A stretch of DNA of 64,000 nt from Planctomycetota bacterium (GTDB lineage: Bacteria; Planctomycetota; UBA1135; UBA2386): assembly GCA_020851075.1 (NCBI GenBank), contig JADZDL010000028.1:1-64000 (forward strand), in the 5' to 3' direction. The notes beneath the pieces are model-generated. The model was given only the letters and a program-made list of their open reading frames with translations. It was not told the DNA's origin and did not search any database. The position numbers were made by a program, and so were the translations under genes. Positions 33,141 through 42,303 of this stretch are shown here, piece after piece. Position 1 is the stretch's first letter, and every line of letters begins with the position of its first letter.

Positions 33141-34684
33141 GCGCGGCAGACTTCCACCGCTGGCCGCGGCAAGGTCACGGTATGTTCGCGGGCGAGGTCC
33201 TGCCCAAGCATTCGGTCGAGCTCCACGTTGACGCCGGGGCCAAACGTGCGCTCGGCCATCGAGCGGTAGGCCGGGCGATCGAAGTACTCACGGAACGCCG
33301 AGTCGCGGAAGGCGAGCACTTCGGGGCCCGACAGGTGCTTCGTCGGCAGCGGCAAGCACGACTTGCTGTGCTGCGAGTAACCCTCCCAACTCTGCGGCAA
33401 CGGCCAATTGCGCGCGACTGCGTCGCGATAGAGCTGCGATCCCGGATACGCCATCGCCGAGAAGAAGTTGGCGAACTCGGTGTTGAGTTCCTTCGCGAAG
33501 TCCAGCGTCTCGCGCATGGTCGCCATGTCATCTTCGGGCAGGCCGAAGATGTAGTTGCCCATCACGTTGATGCCAGCGGCGCGCACGAGGCCGATCGCCT
33601 TCTGGATCGCTTCGGGGCGATAGCCCTTGTCGACGCCTGCGCGCACGCGTTCGCTCGCCGACTCGATGCCGATCGCGAGCCAGCGTACGCCAGCGCGCCG
33701 CATCTTCGCCAGCAGCTCGGCATCGCGGCACGTGTCGACGCGCGCGTAGGCCCACAGGTTGAGGTCGGCATTGAGCGCCGTCAGGCCATCGCAGATCTGG
33801 GCGACGTGGTTGCGGTGCAGCAGGAACAGTTCGTCGGCGATCTTCCAGTTCTGCACGCCGTGGTTCCTCACCAGGTCCGTCATCTGTGCGATGACGTGCG
33901 TGGGGTCAAAACGACGGTAGCTGTTGAGGCTCGGATCGAACCCAGCGGCCGCTTCGCCCGACTTGAACGGTGCCTGGATGCAGCAGAACGTGCACGTGAA
34001 AGGGCAGCCGAGCGTCGTGTACATCGCCGCATACGGCTCGCGACTCTCACGGCCAAAGCAGTGCCAGTTGTGCGCGCGGTAGCGCGTCATGTCGAGTAGG
34101 TCCCAGGCCATGCCGGGCATCTCGTTTTGCAGGTCGCGCACGATCGGCGCCGCCGCGTTCTTGCGCAGATCGTCCCCATCGCGCCACAAGAGGCCGCGAA
34201 CACGTTCGAGGTCCGCCGGCGCCCCCCCGCTGCGCAGCGCCTGCAGCAGTTCGTCGATCGTGACGGTGCCTTCCCCACCACAGACGAAATCGACACGCTC
34301 TTCACGCAGCGTACGTTCGGGCAATGCCGCACAGTGCCCGCCGACGAGCATCACGCGTTGGCCCGGGACCCCTTCGGCGATCGCCGTGCAGATCTCGGAA
34401 GCGCCCGGCATCGCAAACGTCGACGCGTTCGGGTTGTGCCCGTAGACGACGACCACGACGAGGCGCGGAGCCAAGGCGGCCACCGCGGCAGCGGCTGCCT
34501 CGGGCGCCAGATCGAGCGCATTCGCGTCGAGGATCTGCACCGAATGGCCTTTGCGCCGCGCGTAGGTTGCCAAGAGGCCCGCCCAGATCGGCGGTTCCTT
34601 CGCGGCGAGGTTCTGGCCGAGGTTCTGGTAGATGCGGCGCTGGCCGCCGGGATTGATGAGCAGAAGGTCGAGGGTCGCGGCCAT
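33137..34684 (-). CDS. B12-binding-domain radical SAM protein
   Basis: A 515-residue enzyme. The N-terminal ~150 residues form a cobalamin-binding-like Rossmann domain (LLLINPGGQRR; VVVVVYGHNPNASTF; VMLVGGHCAALPERTL). The radical SAM core (about 190-420) has the cluster motif GCPFTCTFCC (Cys-x3-Cys-x2-Cys) and GNYIFGLPEDDMATM, a typical SAM-binding strand. Related proteins methylate unactivated carbons or rearrange carbon skeletons. The substrate is unknown, but its place between glycosyltransferase and E1 genes suggests modification of a glycan or sugar-linked lipid. ATG 34684 follows the E1 beta stop by 11 bases. Longer reading frames upstream belong to E1 beta. Confidence 0.9.
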   Translation of the reverse strand: MAATLDLLLINPGGQRRIYQNLGQNLAAKEPPIWAGLLATYARRKGHSVQILDANALDLAPEAAAAAVAALAPRLVVVVVYGHNPNASTFAMPGASEICTAIAEGVPGQRVMLVGGHCAALPERTLREERVDFVCGGEGTVTIDELLQALRSGGAPADLERVRGLLWRDGDDLRKNAAAPIVRDLQNEMPGMAWDLLDMTRYRAHNWHCFGRESREPYAAMYTTLGCPFTCTFCCIQAPFKSGEAAAGFDPSLNSYRRFDPTHVIAQMTDLVRNHGVQNWKIADELFLLHRNHVAQICDGLTALNADLNLWAYARVDTCRDAELLAKMRRAGVRWLAIGIESASERVRAGVDKGYRPEAIQKAIGLVRAAGINVMGNYIFGLPEDDMATMRETLDFAKELNTEFANFFSAMAYPGSQLYRDAVARNWPLPQSWEGYSQHSKSCLPLPTKHLSGPEVLAFRDSAFREYFDRPAYRSMAERTFGPGVNVELDRMLGQDLAREHTVTLPRPAVEVCRA

Positions 34685-34695
34685 GGCTGTGCGTC

Positions 34696-35730
34696 TCAGT
34701 TCACGAACGAGTCGGCGTCGATCGACGAGCCCAGGATCATCTGGCGCATGAGCTCCCCGATGCGTTCCGGCGTCGGGTAGTAGGCGCGTTCGAGGCGGCC
34801 GCTCGACGGCATGCCACGGTCGGGGAAGCAGAGGCGCTGCGGCGGTTGCCGCAGGCTCTCGTGCGCGCGTTCGCAGACCGCAGCGACCACTTCGCTCGCA
34901 AACCCAGCGAACGGGAAGTCGTAGTCCACCACCAGCAAACGCCCTGTGCGGTGCACGCTGGCCAGGATCGTGTCGAGGTCGAGTGGTTTGATCGTGCGTG
35001 GATCGATGAGGTCGACGTCGAGTTCCTGCTGCTCGCAGGCCTTGAGCGCGTGGATCGCCGCCAACGACGTGGCCACGACCGTCAGGCTGCCGCCGCGCCG
35101 CAGGGTGGCCGCTTTGCCGATCGGCAGCGTGTACATGGCCTCCGGCACGTTCCCGGTGTTCTTGTAGAGCCAACGATGTTCGAGGAAGAGCACCGGCGAG
35201 TCGTCCTTCACCGCCGACAGCATGAGTCCCTTCACATCGTACGGCGACGAGGGCATCACGACCTTGAGGCCAGGAATCTGCGCAAACAGACCATGCAACG
35301 ACTGGCTGTGTTGCGCGCCGCAACCCCAGCCGCGCCCGATGATCGAACGGATCACGAGCGGCACCTTGACCTGGTGGTCAAACATGTCCTGCCACTTCGC
35401 CACGTAGTTGGCGATCTGGTCCATCGCGACGAGCAGGAAGTCGTTGCGCAGGTGCACGTGGATCGGGCGCATGCCCGACAACGCCGCCCCGAGCGCCACC
35501 CCTGTCATCGCGTTCTCCGAGATCGGCGTGCCGAGCACACGCTCGGGATGCGTGAGGTTGCTCATCGAACCGAACACGCCGAACTTGTCATCGGCGTCGA
35601 GGCCGATGCAGAACACGCGCGGATCGAGGCACATGGCCTGGTCGATCGCTTCACGGATCGCCGCGCAATAGGTGATATCGCGGGCCCCGGCGGGCGCCTC
35701 GTAGTTGCTGTCGAAACGGCTCCAAGGCAT
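34696..35730 (-). CDS. Thiamine-dependent 2-oxoacid dehydrogenase E1 beta-like (transketolase C-type)
   Basis: A 344-residue protein of the E1 beta/transketolase Pyr family. It has the TPP-activating Glu in GTPISENAMTGVALGAAL, the GAQHSQSLHGLFAQIPGLKV stretch typical of acetoin and branched-chain E1 beta, SSPYDVKGLML, and a C-terminal transketolase domain with DLIDPRTIKPLD. It pairs with the alpha subunit gene, which lies two bases upstream. No E2 or E3 gene is near, and the locus is for nucleotide sugars. Therefore the pair may decarboxylate or transfer an acyl group for glycan building rather than feed the citric acid cycle; this is inference. Confidence 0.9.
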   Translation of the reverse strand: MPWSRFDSNYEAPAGARDITYCAAIREAIDQAMCLDPRVFCIGLDADDKFGVFGSMSNLTHPERVLGTPISENAMTGVALGAALSGMRPIHVHLRNDFLLVAMDQIANYVAKWQDMFDHQVKVPLVIRSIIGRGWGCGAQHSQSLHGLFAQIPGLKVVMPSSPYDVKGLMLSAVKDDSPVLFLEHRWLYKNTGNVPEAMYTLPIGKAATLRRGGSLTVVATSLAAIHALKACEQQELDVDLIDPRTIKPLDLDTILASVHRTGRLLVVDYDFPFAGFASEVVAAVCERAHESLRQPPQRLCFPDRGMPSSGRLERAYYPTPERIGELMRQMILGSSIDADSFVN

Positions 35731-35732
35731 GG

Positions 35733-36683
35733 TCAGCTGACCTCCAGCAGGGATGGATCGGGGAACGGCGAACTCTCGGCGAACTGGATCGCGGCATCGA
35801 TCTCGGCCTCGACGGCTTGTTCGATCTGGGCGAGCTCGGCGGGCGTGATGAGGCGGCTCTTCAGCAGGAACGCTTCGAGCTTGCGGATCGGGCAATCGCG
35901 CTCGCGATCGATGCCGTTATCGACGATGTCGCAGGCTTCGTGGCCCTGGTGCTTCATCCAGCGCTTCGTCGCGCAATGCAGGAACACCGGGCCTTCGCCG
36001 CGGCGCAGCTGTGCCACCGCCTCGCCGGTGTGCTCGTAGACCGATAGCACATCCGTGCCATCGGCCTGCAGCGTTGTCATGAACTGGCGCGCCACACTCA
36101 CGATATCGTGCGCCGAGTGCGCACTCTTCGGCATCACGTTCGAGTAGCCATTGTCCTCGCACAGGAACAGCACGGGCAGCTTGCGCAGCGCTGCGAAGTT
36201 CATGCTCTCGTAGAACACCCCGGCGTTGGTGGCCGCATCGCCGAAGTAGGACACGCCGACATAGTCGTTCTTGCCGAGCTGCGCGGCGAGCGCGGCGCCA
36301 CAACCAAGCGCGATGCTGCCGCCGATGATGGCCGACGAGCCGGGCAGACCGTGTTCAAGGTCGATGAGGTGCATCGACCCGCCAAACGCGTGCGAGCAAC
36401 CGGTCGTGCGCCCGTAGAGCTCCGCCATGAGCTTTGGCAGTGGCAGACCCTTCGCGAGGGCCGGGCCGTGCGTACGATGACCGAGGAACATCTTGTCGGC
36501 ATCGCGCAGATGGCGGCAGAGGCCGACCGAAACGGCCTCCTGGCCGATGCACAGATGCACCGGCGTCTCCATGACGTTGGTCGGGTAGAGCCTGGCGATG
36601 CGTTCGCTGGTCTGGCGGATGAGGCGCATGCGGCGCAGCATCCAAAGGCCGTCTTCGCGCTTGAGCGTGGCTTTGCGGTCCAT
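35733..36683 (-). CDS. Thiamine-dependent 2-oxoacid dehydrogenase E1 alpha-like
   Basis: A 316-residue partner of the beta subunit. The TPP-Mg motif is SYFGDAATNAGVFYESMNFA, with GHRTHGPALAKG and GGSMHLIDLEHGLPGSSAIIGGSI also typical. The loop that in human and bacterial E1 alpha reads YRxxGHS, and that supports E2 lipoyl access, here reads RWMKHQGHEACD. This is altered and extended, so classical E2 coupling is uncertain. ATG 36683 lies one base after the stop of the heptose kinase gene. Together with the beta gene it forms a cassette inside the heptose locus. Confidence 0.9.
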   Translation of the reverse strand: MDRKATLKREDGLWMLRRMRLIRQTSERIARLYPTNVMETPVHLCIGQEAVSVGLCRHLRDADKMFLGHRTHGPALAKGLPLPKLMAELYGRTTGCSHAFGGSMHLIDLEHGLPGSSAIIGGSIALGCGAALAAQLGKNDYVGVSYFGDAATNAGVFYESMNFAALRKLPVLFLCEDNGYSNVMPKSAHSAHDIVSVARQFMTTLQADGTDVLSVYEHTGEAVAQLRRGEGPVFLHCATKRWMKHQGHEACDIVDNGIDRERDCPIRKLEAFLLKSRLITPAELAQIEQAVEAEIDAAIQFAESSPFPDPSLLEVS

Positions 36684-36684
36684 G

Positions 36685-37815
36685 TCAGTCCTTGGTTTGT
36701 CCGGCGATGACCGGGGTCTTGCCCGCATGCGGGTACGGGATCGCCCACTGGGTGGGCGCGTCCGGTGTGAGTTCGCGGAATGCCCGGATCGGGCGCGATT
36801 CCCGCGCGGCTTCCGCCGAGCTGAAGTCCTGTTCGCGGTCGTAGAAGATGATCTGGCTGCCCGACGACTCGAAGTGGAACGGCACGTGCACGAGTTCGGG
36901 CAGCGCATCGAGCACGGCCTGCTGGTTCTGCGGCGGCACGAACAGCAGCAGGAACCCTCCCCCGCCAGCGCCCGTGATCTTGCCGCCGATCGCGCCGGCG
37001 GCCATCGCGCGCTGGTAGACATCGTCCACCTCGCCGGTCGAGATGCCCGCCCCGAGGCTGCGCTTCACCGACCACGCTTCGTCGAGCAGTTCGCCAAAGC
37101 CCTCGATCGGGCGATCGCTCGCCAGCAGGTCGATGCTCTCGTCGACGAGATCGCGCAGAATGCGCAGTTGGCGCCGTTTCTGGCCGAGATCGGTCACATA
37201 GCTGGCGGCAACCTTCGAGGCCGTGCGCACGATGCCCGTGTAGAACAGCATCAGGTGCGAGTCGAGTTCGTCGGTGCGGCCCGGGCGAAGCACGACTGGT
37301 GAGACCTGGATCTGGCCGTTCTGCGCAAACGTGATCTTGTTGAAGCCACCGTGCGCAGCAGATGCCTGATCCTGCGAACCGACGGTCTCCTTGAGCAGTT
37401 CCTGCTCGGTGAAGATCGCCTCGGTCATGAGTTCTTCCTTGCCGACCATGCGCCCCTGCAGCGCATGCAGGGCGTGCAACAGGCCGACGGTGAACGCCGA
37501 GCTCGAGCCCATGCCACTGCGCGCGGGCAGGTCGCCGACGTGGTGCACTTCGACGCCACGTGTGATGCCGAGGTGGCGGATCAGCGTGCCGACGACGGGA
37601 TGTTCGATCTCCCCCACCTCGTGGCGATTCTCGACCTTCGACCAGACCACGCGGTAGCGGTAGTCAAAGAACGGTGGCAGGTAGCGGCACGTGAGGTAGC
37701 AGTACTTGTCGATCGTCGTTGCCAGCACCGCGCCACCGTGTTGGCGGTACCACTCGGGATAGTCCGTGCCACCACCAAAGAACGAGATCCGGAACGGAGT
37801 GCGACTGATGATCAT
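36685..37815 (-). CDS. hddA: D-glycero-alpha-D-manno-heptose-7-phosphate kinase-like GHMP kinase
   Basis: A 376-residue GHMP-family kinase: N-terminal MIISRTPFRISFFGGGTDYP, ATP loop LPARSGMGSSSAFTVG, and C-terminal GKITGAGGGGFLLLFVP. The start and the 'GGGTDY' motif are characteristic of HddA, which makes D-glycero-D-manno-heptose 1,7-bisphosphate on the way to GDP-heptose. Fucokinase or other sugar kinases are less likely given the heptose bisphosphatase encoded next door. The ATG overlaps the stop of the nucleotidyltransferase-phosphatase gene (ATGA). Confidence 0.9.
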   Translation of the reverse strand: MIISRTPFRISFFGGGTDYPEWYRQHGGAVLATTIDKYCYLTCRYLPPFFDYRYRVVWSKVENRHEVGEIEHPVVGTLIRHLGITRGVEVHHVGDLPARSGMGSSSAFTVGLLHALHALQGRMVGKEELMTEAIFTEQELLKETVGSQDQASAAHGGFNKITFAQNGQIQVSPVVLRPGRTDELDSHLMLFYTGIVRTASKVAASYVTDLGQKRRQLRILRDLVDESIDLLASDRPIEGFGELLDEAWSVKRSLGAGISTGEVDDVYQRAMAAGAIGGKITGAGGGGFLLLFVPPQNQQAVLDALPELVHVPFHFESSGSQIIFYDREQDFSSAEAARESRPIRAFRELTPDAPTQWAIPYPHAGKTPVIAGQTKD

Positions 37816-39089
37816 GCTCCTACCTCCTGCCTCGCGAGTTCCCGCAAACCGTCGACGATGAGGTCGGGCGTGCAGAGGCCATCACGTTCGGTGCCAGCGC
37901 CATAGCCGGTGCGCACCAATGCCGTGCGAACCCCGGAACGGCCGCCAAGTTCGATATCACAGGCCTTGTCACCGACCACGAGACACTGCTCGGGCGTGTA
38001 ACCAAGTTCCTGCATGGCCCGCTCCAGCAACTGTGGTGCGGGTTTGCGGCATGCGCAGCCTTCGTCGGGGCGGTGCGGACAGAACCAGATGCCCTGGATC
38101 GTGATGCCGGCCAGTGCGAGTTGGCGCCGCAGTTCGTCGTGGATCGCCGTGAGCGTCGTCTCGTCGAAGTAGCCGCGGCCGATGCCCGACTGGTTGGTGA
38201 CGATGGCGAGGTCGTAGCCGTGGTTTGCGAAGGCCCGCAGGCCCTCGACGACGCCGGGCAACAATTCGACGTCGCGCGGATCGGCGAGATAGTGGCGTTC
38301 GGCGATCAGCGTGCCGTCGCGGTCGACGACAAGCAGGCCCTTGCGTGGGCGCTGGCGACGTTGGTCACAGTGCGCGAAGAACGCTGCGGCACTCGCGTAG
38401 GCCTCGGGGAGGCCAATATCGAGGAACGCGCCCCCTACAATCTGCGCCGTGAGCTTGCCACCGAGCAGGCGCGGCAGCACGTCGCGTTCGAGGGAGCAAG
38501 GCCCCGCGGTCGTGTGCGTCGCGAGCAAGCACCGGTCGAGCCAGTAGACACCCGCAGAAATGAGGCCCGCGGCGGGGCCCTGAGCCGGCGGCGCCTGCTT
38601 CTCCGCAAAGGCCGTGACCACGCCCGCGGCATCGACGGTGACCCGCCCGTAGCGGCCGGCATCCGGCACGTGCACGGCAAGCAGGCTCGCCGGAGCCGTG
38701 CTGGCGCAGGCTTGGGCGACGAACGCCGCGAGATCGCAGTCGACGTAGGAGTCGCCGTTCAGGACCAGCACGGCCTCGTCCTCACCAAGCAACGGCAACG
38801 CCTGACGGAGGGCGCCGGCGGTGCCCAACGGCGAATCCTCGCGCGAGTAGACGAGTTCGAGCCCCCCGTGCTCGGGGCCCAGTTCGCGTTCGAGCTGTTC
38901 GCCGTGGTGCCCCGTGCAGAGGATCGCACGGCGACAACCGGCCGCCGCCAACTGGTCCAACACGCGGGCGAGGAACGGTTCGCCCTCGACGAGCGCCATG
39001 GGCTTGCAGCGGTCGTGAACGACGCTGCGCAGGCGCGTGCCAAGGCCTCCCGCGAGCACCATGGCCGCAAACGCGCGATTGCCGCTCAA
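37812..39089 (-). CDS. Fusion of sugar-1-phosphate nucleotidyltransferase (HddC-like) and heptose bisphosphate phosphatase (GmhB-like)
   Basis: A two-domain enzyme of about 425 residues. The N-terminal half (1-235) is a nucleotidyltransferase: AMVLAGGLGTRLRSVV, VLVLNGDSYVDCDL and GAFLDIGLPEAY. The C-terminal half (245-425) is a HAD phosphatase: LLVVDRDGTLIAE (nucleophile and acid Asp), IVTNQSGIGRGYF, the GmhB-type zinc loop CPHRPDEGCACRKP and VGDKACDIELG. These are the two steps after HddA: removal of the 7-phosphate and coupling to GTP. The start is uncertain. TTG 39089 leaves a short lead before the first beta strand; ATG 39062 cuts into it; ATG 39179 adds 30 atypical residues. Confidence 0.88.
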   Translation of the reverse strand: MSGNRAFAAMVLAGGLGTRLRSVVHDRCKPMALVEGEPFLARVLDQLAAAGCRRAILCTGHHGEQLERELGPEHGGLELVYSREDSPLGTAGALRQALPLLGEDEAVLVLNGDSYVDCDLAAFVAQACASTAPASLLAVHVPDAGRYGRVTVDAAGVVTAFAEKQAPPAQGPAAGLISAGVYWLDRCLLATHTTAGPCSLERDVLPRLLGGKLTAQIVGGAFLDIGLPEAYASAAAFFAHCDQRRQRPRKGLLVVDRDGTLIAERHYLADPRDVELLPGVVEGLRAFANHGYDLAIVTNQSGIGRGYFDETTLTAIHDELRRQLALAGITIQGIWFCPHRPDEGCACRKPAPQLLERAMQELGYTPEQCLVVGDKACDIELGGRSGVRTALVRTGYGAGTERDGLCTPDLIVDGLRELARQEVGA

Positions 39090-39359
39090 ACGGCTACCTC
39101 GCGCGTTGTGGCCGGAAGGGCCCGCCGCATGGAGCGGTGCGCGACGGCTGTTGCAGGAAGCAACGCGGTCGTGCGCCAAGGGCTCGTTTCGCCCCGCAAT
39201 TCCTGGGTTTGCATCGATCCTTCTCCGAAGCGGATGCAGGAAGCCCGCGCCAACGGGCCACTGCCATCGAGCTATCGGAGCCGGACCGCGGTCGACTTGA
39301 ATCGAGACGGCGTCCTGGGGTGGGGCGAGCGCTGGGCGGCAACCCGCCCCCGCCCACCC

Positions 39360-40325
39360 TCAGCGCCGCAGCAAACTGCGCAGGCGGCTGAACGGCAGGT
39401 TGGCGCCGCAGACGATCACCGCGGCGCGGCGCCCACGCAGTTCGGGATCGGCAAGGCAGGCGGCCACCGCGACCGCGGCCGCGCCTTCGACGAGCAGATG
39501 CTGGTGCTCGAGGCAGCCGAGCAGCGCGGCTTCGATCGACGCTTCGTCCAGGTCGAGATACCGATCGACGAGCTGCTGGCAGAGCGGGAACGTGATGGCG
39601 CCGGGTTCGACGCCTCCGGCCGTGCTGTCCGACCAGGTCTCCCCACACGGCACGTCGACGATCGCCCCGCGCCGCACACACTCGGCCATCGCGTTCGACT
39701 GCAGCGGCGAACACGCGACGAACTCCACTTCGGGCCGCACGGACTTGCCATAGGCGGCCATGCCACTGATCAGCCCGCCGCCGCCGAGCGCCACGTAAAC
39801 GACTTCGACCAGAGGCCACTGTGCCAACAACTCAACCGCCACCGTGCCCTGCCCGGCGACCACATCCAGGTCATTGTAGGGCGACAGATAGTGCCGTCCG
39901 GTGGCCCCGGCGACCTGCCGCGCCTGCCGTTCGGTATCGACGCAATCCGCCCCGAAGGGCTGCACCTCGGCGCCGAGTTTGCGAATGGCGGCCTGCTTGG
40001 CGGGCGCCGTCGTCTCCGGCACCAGGACGAGCGCTGGCACCCCAAGTTCCAGCGCCGCAGCCGCGACGCCAAGCCCGTGATTGCCCGACGACGCCGCCAC
40101 GATGCCGCGCCGACGGACCTCCGGAGCGAGCAACGCCATCGCGTTGGTCGCCCCGCGGACCTTGAACGAGCCCGTGTGCTGCACATTCTCGAGCTTGCAG
40201 CGCACCTCGCTGCCCACCGCCGCCGAGAGCCACGGTGAGGCGACCACGGGCGTGCGCACGACGCGATCCCGCAGGCGCTCGGCAGCCCGCAGCACCTGTT
40301 GCGACAGCTCCTGCGGCGTGCTCAT
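39360..40325 (-). CDS. Threonine/serine dehydratase-like PLP enzyme
   Basis: A 321-residue fold-type II PLP enzyme of the IlvA/serine racemase group. The PLP lysine is in NVQHTGSFKVRGATNA, the asparagine loop is ASSGNHGLG, and the phosphate-binding glycines are in ALGGGGLISGM. It lacks the regulatory ACT domain of biosynthetic IlvA, so a catabolic threonine or serine dehydratase, or a racemase, is most likely. The ATG overlaps the stop of the hybrid kinase gene (ATGA), making it the last gene of the accB-to-lyase series. The next ~270 bases downstream hold no gene. Confidence 0.9.
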   Translation of the reverse strand: MSTPQELSQQVLRAAERLRDRVVRTPVVASPWLSAAVGSEVRCKLENVQHTGSFKVRGATNAMALLAPEVRRRGIVAASSGNHGLGVAAAALELGVPALVLVPETTAPAKQAAIRKLGAEVQPFGADCVDTERQARQVAGATGRHYLSPYNDLDVVAGQGTVAVELLAQWPLVEVVYVALGGGGLISGMAAYGKSVRPEVEFVACSPLQSNAMAECVRRGAIVDVPCGETWSDSTAGGVEPGAITFPLCQQLVDRYLDLDEASIEAALLGCLEHQHLLVEGAAAVAVAACLADPELRGRRAAVIVCGANLPFSRLRSLLRR

Positions 40326-42256
40326 CGGCTAGCTCCCGAAGGGGCGACTTCCTTGCCCGCCAGCGCCGCCGACACGAAGGCCAGCAGTTCCTGGCGCGAG
40401 AAGGGTTTGGCGAGGATCGGGCCGTGCTGCAGCAGATCGGGATGCTGCTCTGGGTCCACGAACCCCGACAGGAACCGGATCGGCAACCGCGGGCGCACCC
40501 GCCGCGAGAGGCGCGCCAGTTCTGGCCCGGTCAGGTGAGGCATCGCCACGTCGGTGAGCAGCAGGTCGAACTCCTGGCTCGCATCGGCAAGCAAAGCTGC
40601 GGCGTCGCGAGGATCCGAAGGGGCTACGACCCGGTACCCGGCAGCCTCCAACGCGCGAACCGTCACACCGCGCACCGCACTCTCATCTTCGACGAGCAGC
40701 ACGGTCGCTGGGACCGGGCGCGCCGGAATGACGACCGGCCGCTCTTCCTCCGGTTGCCTCGCCGCCTCGGCTTTGGGCCATGTGATGCGGATCTTCGTGC
40801 CGGCACCTGGGGCACTGTCGATGTGCATCGTGCCTCGCGTATCGGCGAGGATGCTGCGCACCGACGCGAGCCCCATGCCCGTGCCCCGATCACCCTTGGT
40901 GCTGAAGAACATCTCGCCACAGCGTTCGCGCACTTCGGCCGTCATGCCGACACCAGAATCGACGGCCACGAGGCAGACTTCGCTGCCGCGGTCGCCCTGA
41001 CTCTCGTGGGCGACGATCGTGATCCTGCCATCTCCTTCGATGGCATCGCGCGCGTTGACGACGAGGTTCAGCAGGATCTGCTCGAGCTGGCCGGGCATCA
41101 GCAACACCGGCAATTCACGATCGCCGAGATCGAGGTCCAGGACCACACGCAGGCCGACCAGATTGCGCAGCAACGGCTGCAATTGACGCACTTCGTGATT
41201 CAGGTCGAAGACGCGCGGCTGGCCACCAGGGCTCTTCGCCAAGGTGAGCAGGCGCGAGGTGATGCGAGTTGCATGCACGGCCGCAATGCGCGTTTCTTCG
41301 AGCGACGAACGCATGGCGTCCGGCAGGTCCTTGGTTCGCAACAGACTCTCCATGTTGCCCAGCACGACCGTCAGCACGTTGTTGAAGTCGTGCGCCACAC
41401 CACTCGCAAGCTTGCCAACGGACTCCATGCGCTGGGCTTGCAGCATGGTGCGGGTGCGATCGGCGATCTCCTGGCTCGTGCGCTCCGCGTTGGCGTAGAG
41501 GCCTTCATTCCACCAGATCACGAGCCCCAGGCCGATCGCGCAGACGACCAGGACTTCGAAGGCGCCGAGGTAGGCCACTTCGGTGTAACGACCGACCGTG
41601 AACGCGTAGGCGAGCTGCCCAAACATGAGGGCGCCGCCGAAGAAACCGAGCGCCAGCAACTTCGGGCCCTGCTGCCGCGTACGTTGCCCATGCCAGAACA
41701 AACCCCACGCGGAAGCGCCAAAGACCACCGCGGTGGCGATGCAGCGAACTCCAACCCGCAGCCACATGCGCACGGCCATCGAACCCGCCTGCGTCTGCGC
41801 CGCAATCACGAAGGTGATGGCAACCACGGCCGCGAGCCCCGCAATCAACCCCTTCACCGGTACGCGCCTGCCGCGACTGCTCGCAACACACCACACCCCC
41901 GTCATGGTCAGCAACACGTGCGCGTAGTAGAGCGACTGACTGGCACCAGACAGCGCAATAGGAGCCCACGGCGACGACATGGCCGAGCCATGGTCGAGTT
42001 GCACCATGGTCAACGCGCGCGCCGCGAGGTAGCAGAGCCACCCGGCCATCCACAGCACGAGGAAGGGCTGCCGATGTTGCCGCCAGCACAACCACGACAA
42101 CCAGACGAGCACGAGGCACGCCATCATCACGAAGACGGAGTTCGCGGTGAACAGGTACCCGAAGTCCGGCACGGGGGACTGGCGGGGACCGGTCTGGATG
42201 TGGGCAAGGGCGACCATGGCGAGGACTGCGCCCCGGCAGCCTACCCGCCTCGCCAC
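40322..42256 (-). CDS. Hybrid sensor histidine kinase with seven-TM sensor and C-terminal receiver
   Basis: A 644-residue protein. Residues 35-255 contain about seven hydrophobic helices in place of a periplasmic sensor, recalling 7TM-type sensors. Then follow HisKA with His in ASGVAHDFNNVLTVVLG, HATPase with NLVVNARDAI and GDRGTGMGLASVRSIL, and a receiver domain (about 525-635) with VLLVEDESAVRG and phospho-acceptor Asp in LLLTDVAMPH. No output domain is present, so phosphotransfer to another protein or internal feedback is expected. ATG 42256 is used; ATG 42217 is an alternative. It follows the secreted-protein gene by 47 bases and is coupled to the PLP lyase gene. Confidence 0.92.
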   Translation of the reverse strand: MARRVGCRGAVLAMVALAHIQTGPRQSPVPDFGYLFTANSVFVMMACLVLVWLSWLCWRQHRQPFLVLWMAGWLCYLAARALTMVQLDHGSAMSSPWAPIALSGASQSLYYAHVLLTMTGVWCVASSRGRRVPVKGLIAGLAAVVAITFVIAAQTQAGSMAVRMWLRVGVRCIATAVVFGASAWGLFWHGQRTRQQGPKLLALGFFGGALMFGQLAYAFTVGRYTEVAYLGAFEVLVVCAIGLGLVIWWNEGLYANAERTSQEIADRTRTMLQAQRMESVGKLASGVAHDFNNVLTVVLGNMESLLRTKDLPDAMRSSLEETRIAAVHATRITSRLLTLAKSPGGQPRVFDLNHEVRQLQPLLRNLVGLRVVLDLDLGDRELPVLLMPGQLEQILLNLVVNARDAIEGDGRITIVAHESQGDRGSEVCLVAVDSGVGMTAEVRERCGEMFFSTKGDRGTGMGLASVRSILADTRGTMHIDSAPGAGTKIRITWPKAEAARQPEEERPVVIPARPVPATVLLVEDESAVRGVTVRALEAAGYRVVAPSDPRDAAALLADASQEFDLLLTDVAMPHLTGPELARLSRRVRPRLPIRFLSGFVDPEQHPDLLQHGPILAKPFSRQELLAFVSAALAGKEVAPSGASR

Positions 42257-42303
42257 GAAGGTTCGCTACCGTTTGCCAATGGCGCCCTCAGGCGACGCCT
42301 GGC

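Noticed and set aside
29389-33269. Several 300-690-codon frames antisense to arsJ and the glycosyltransferase
   Set aside because: Compositional artefacts. Motif-bearing genes account for the region on the other strand.
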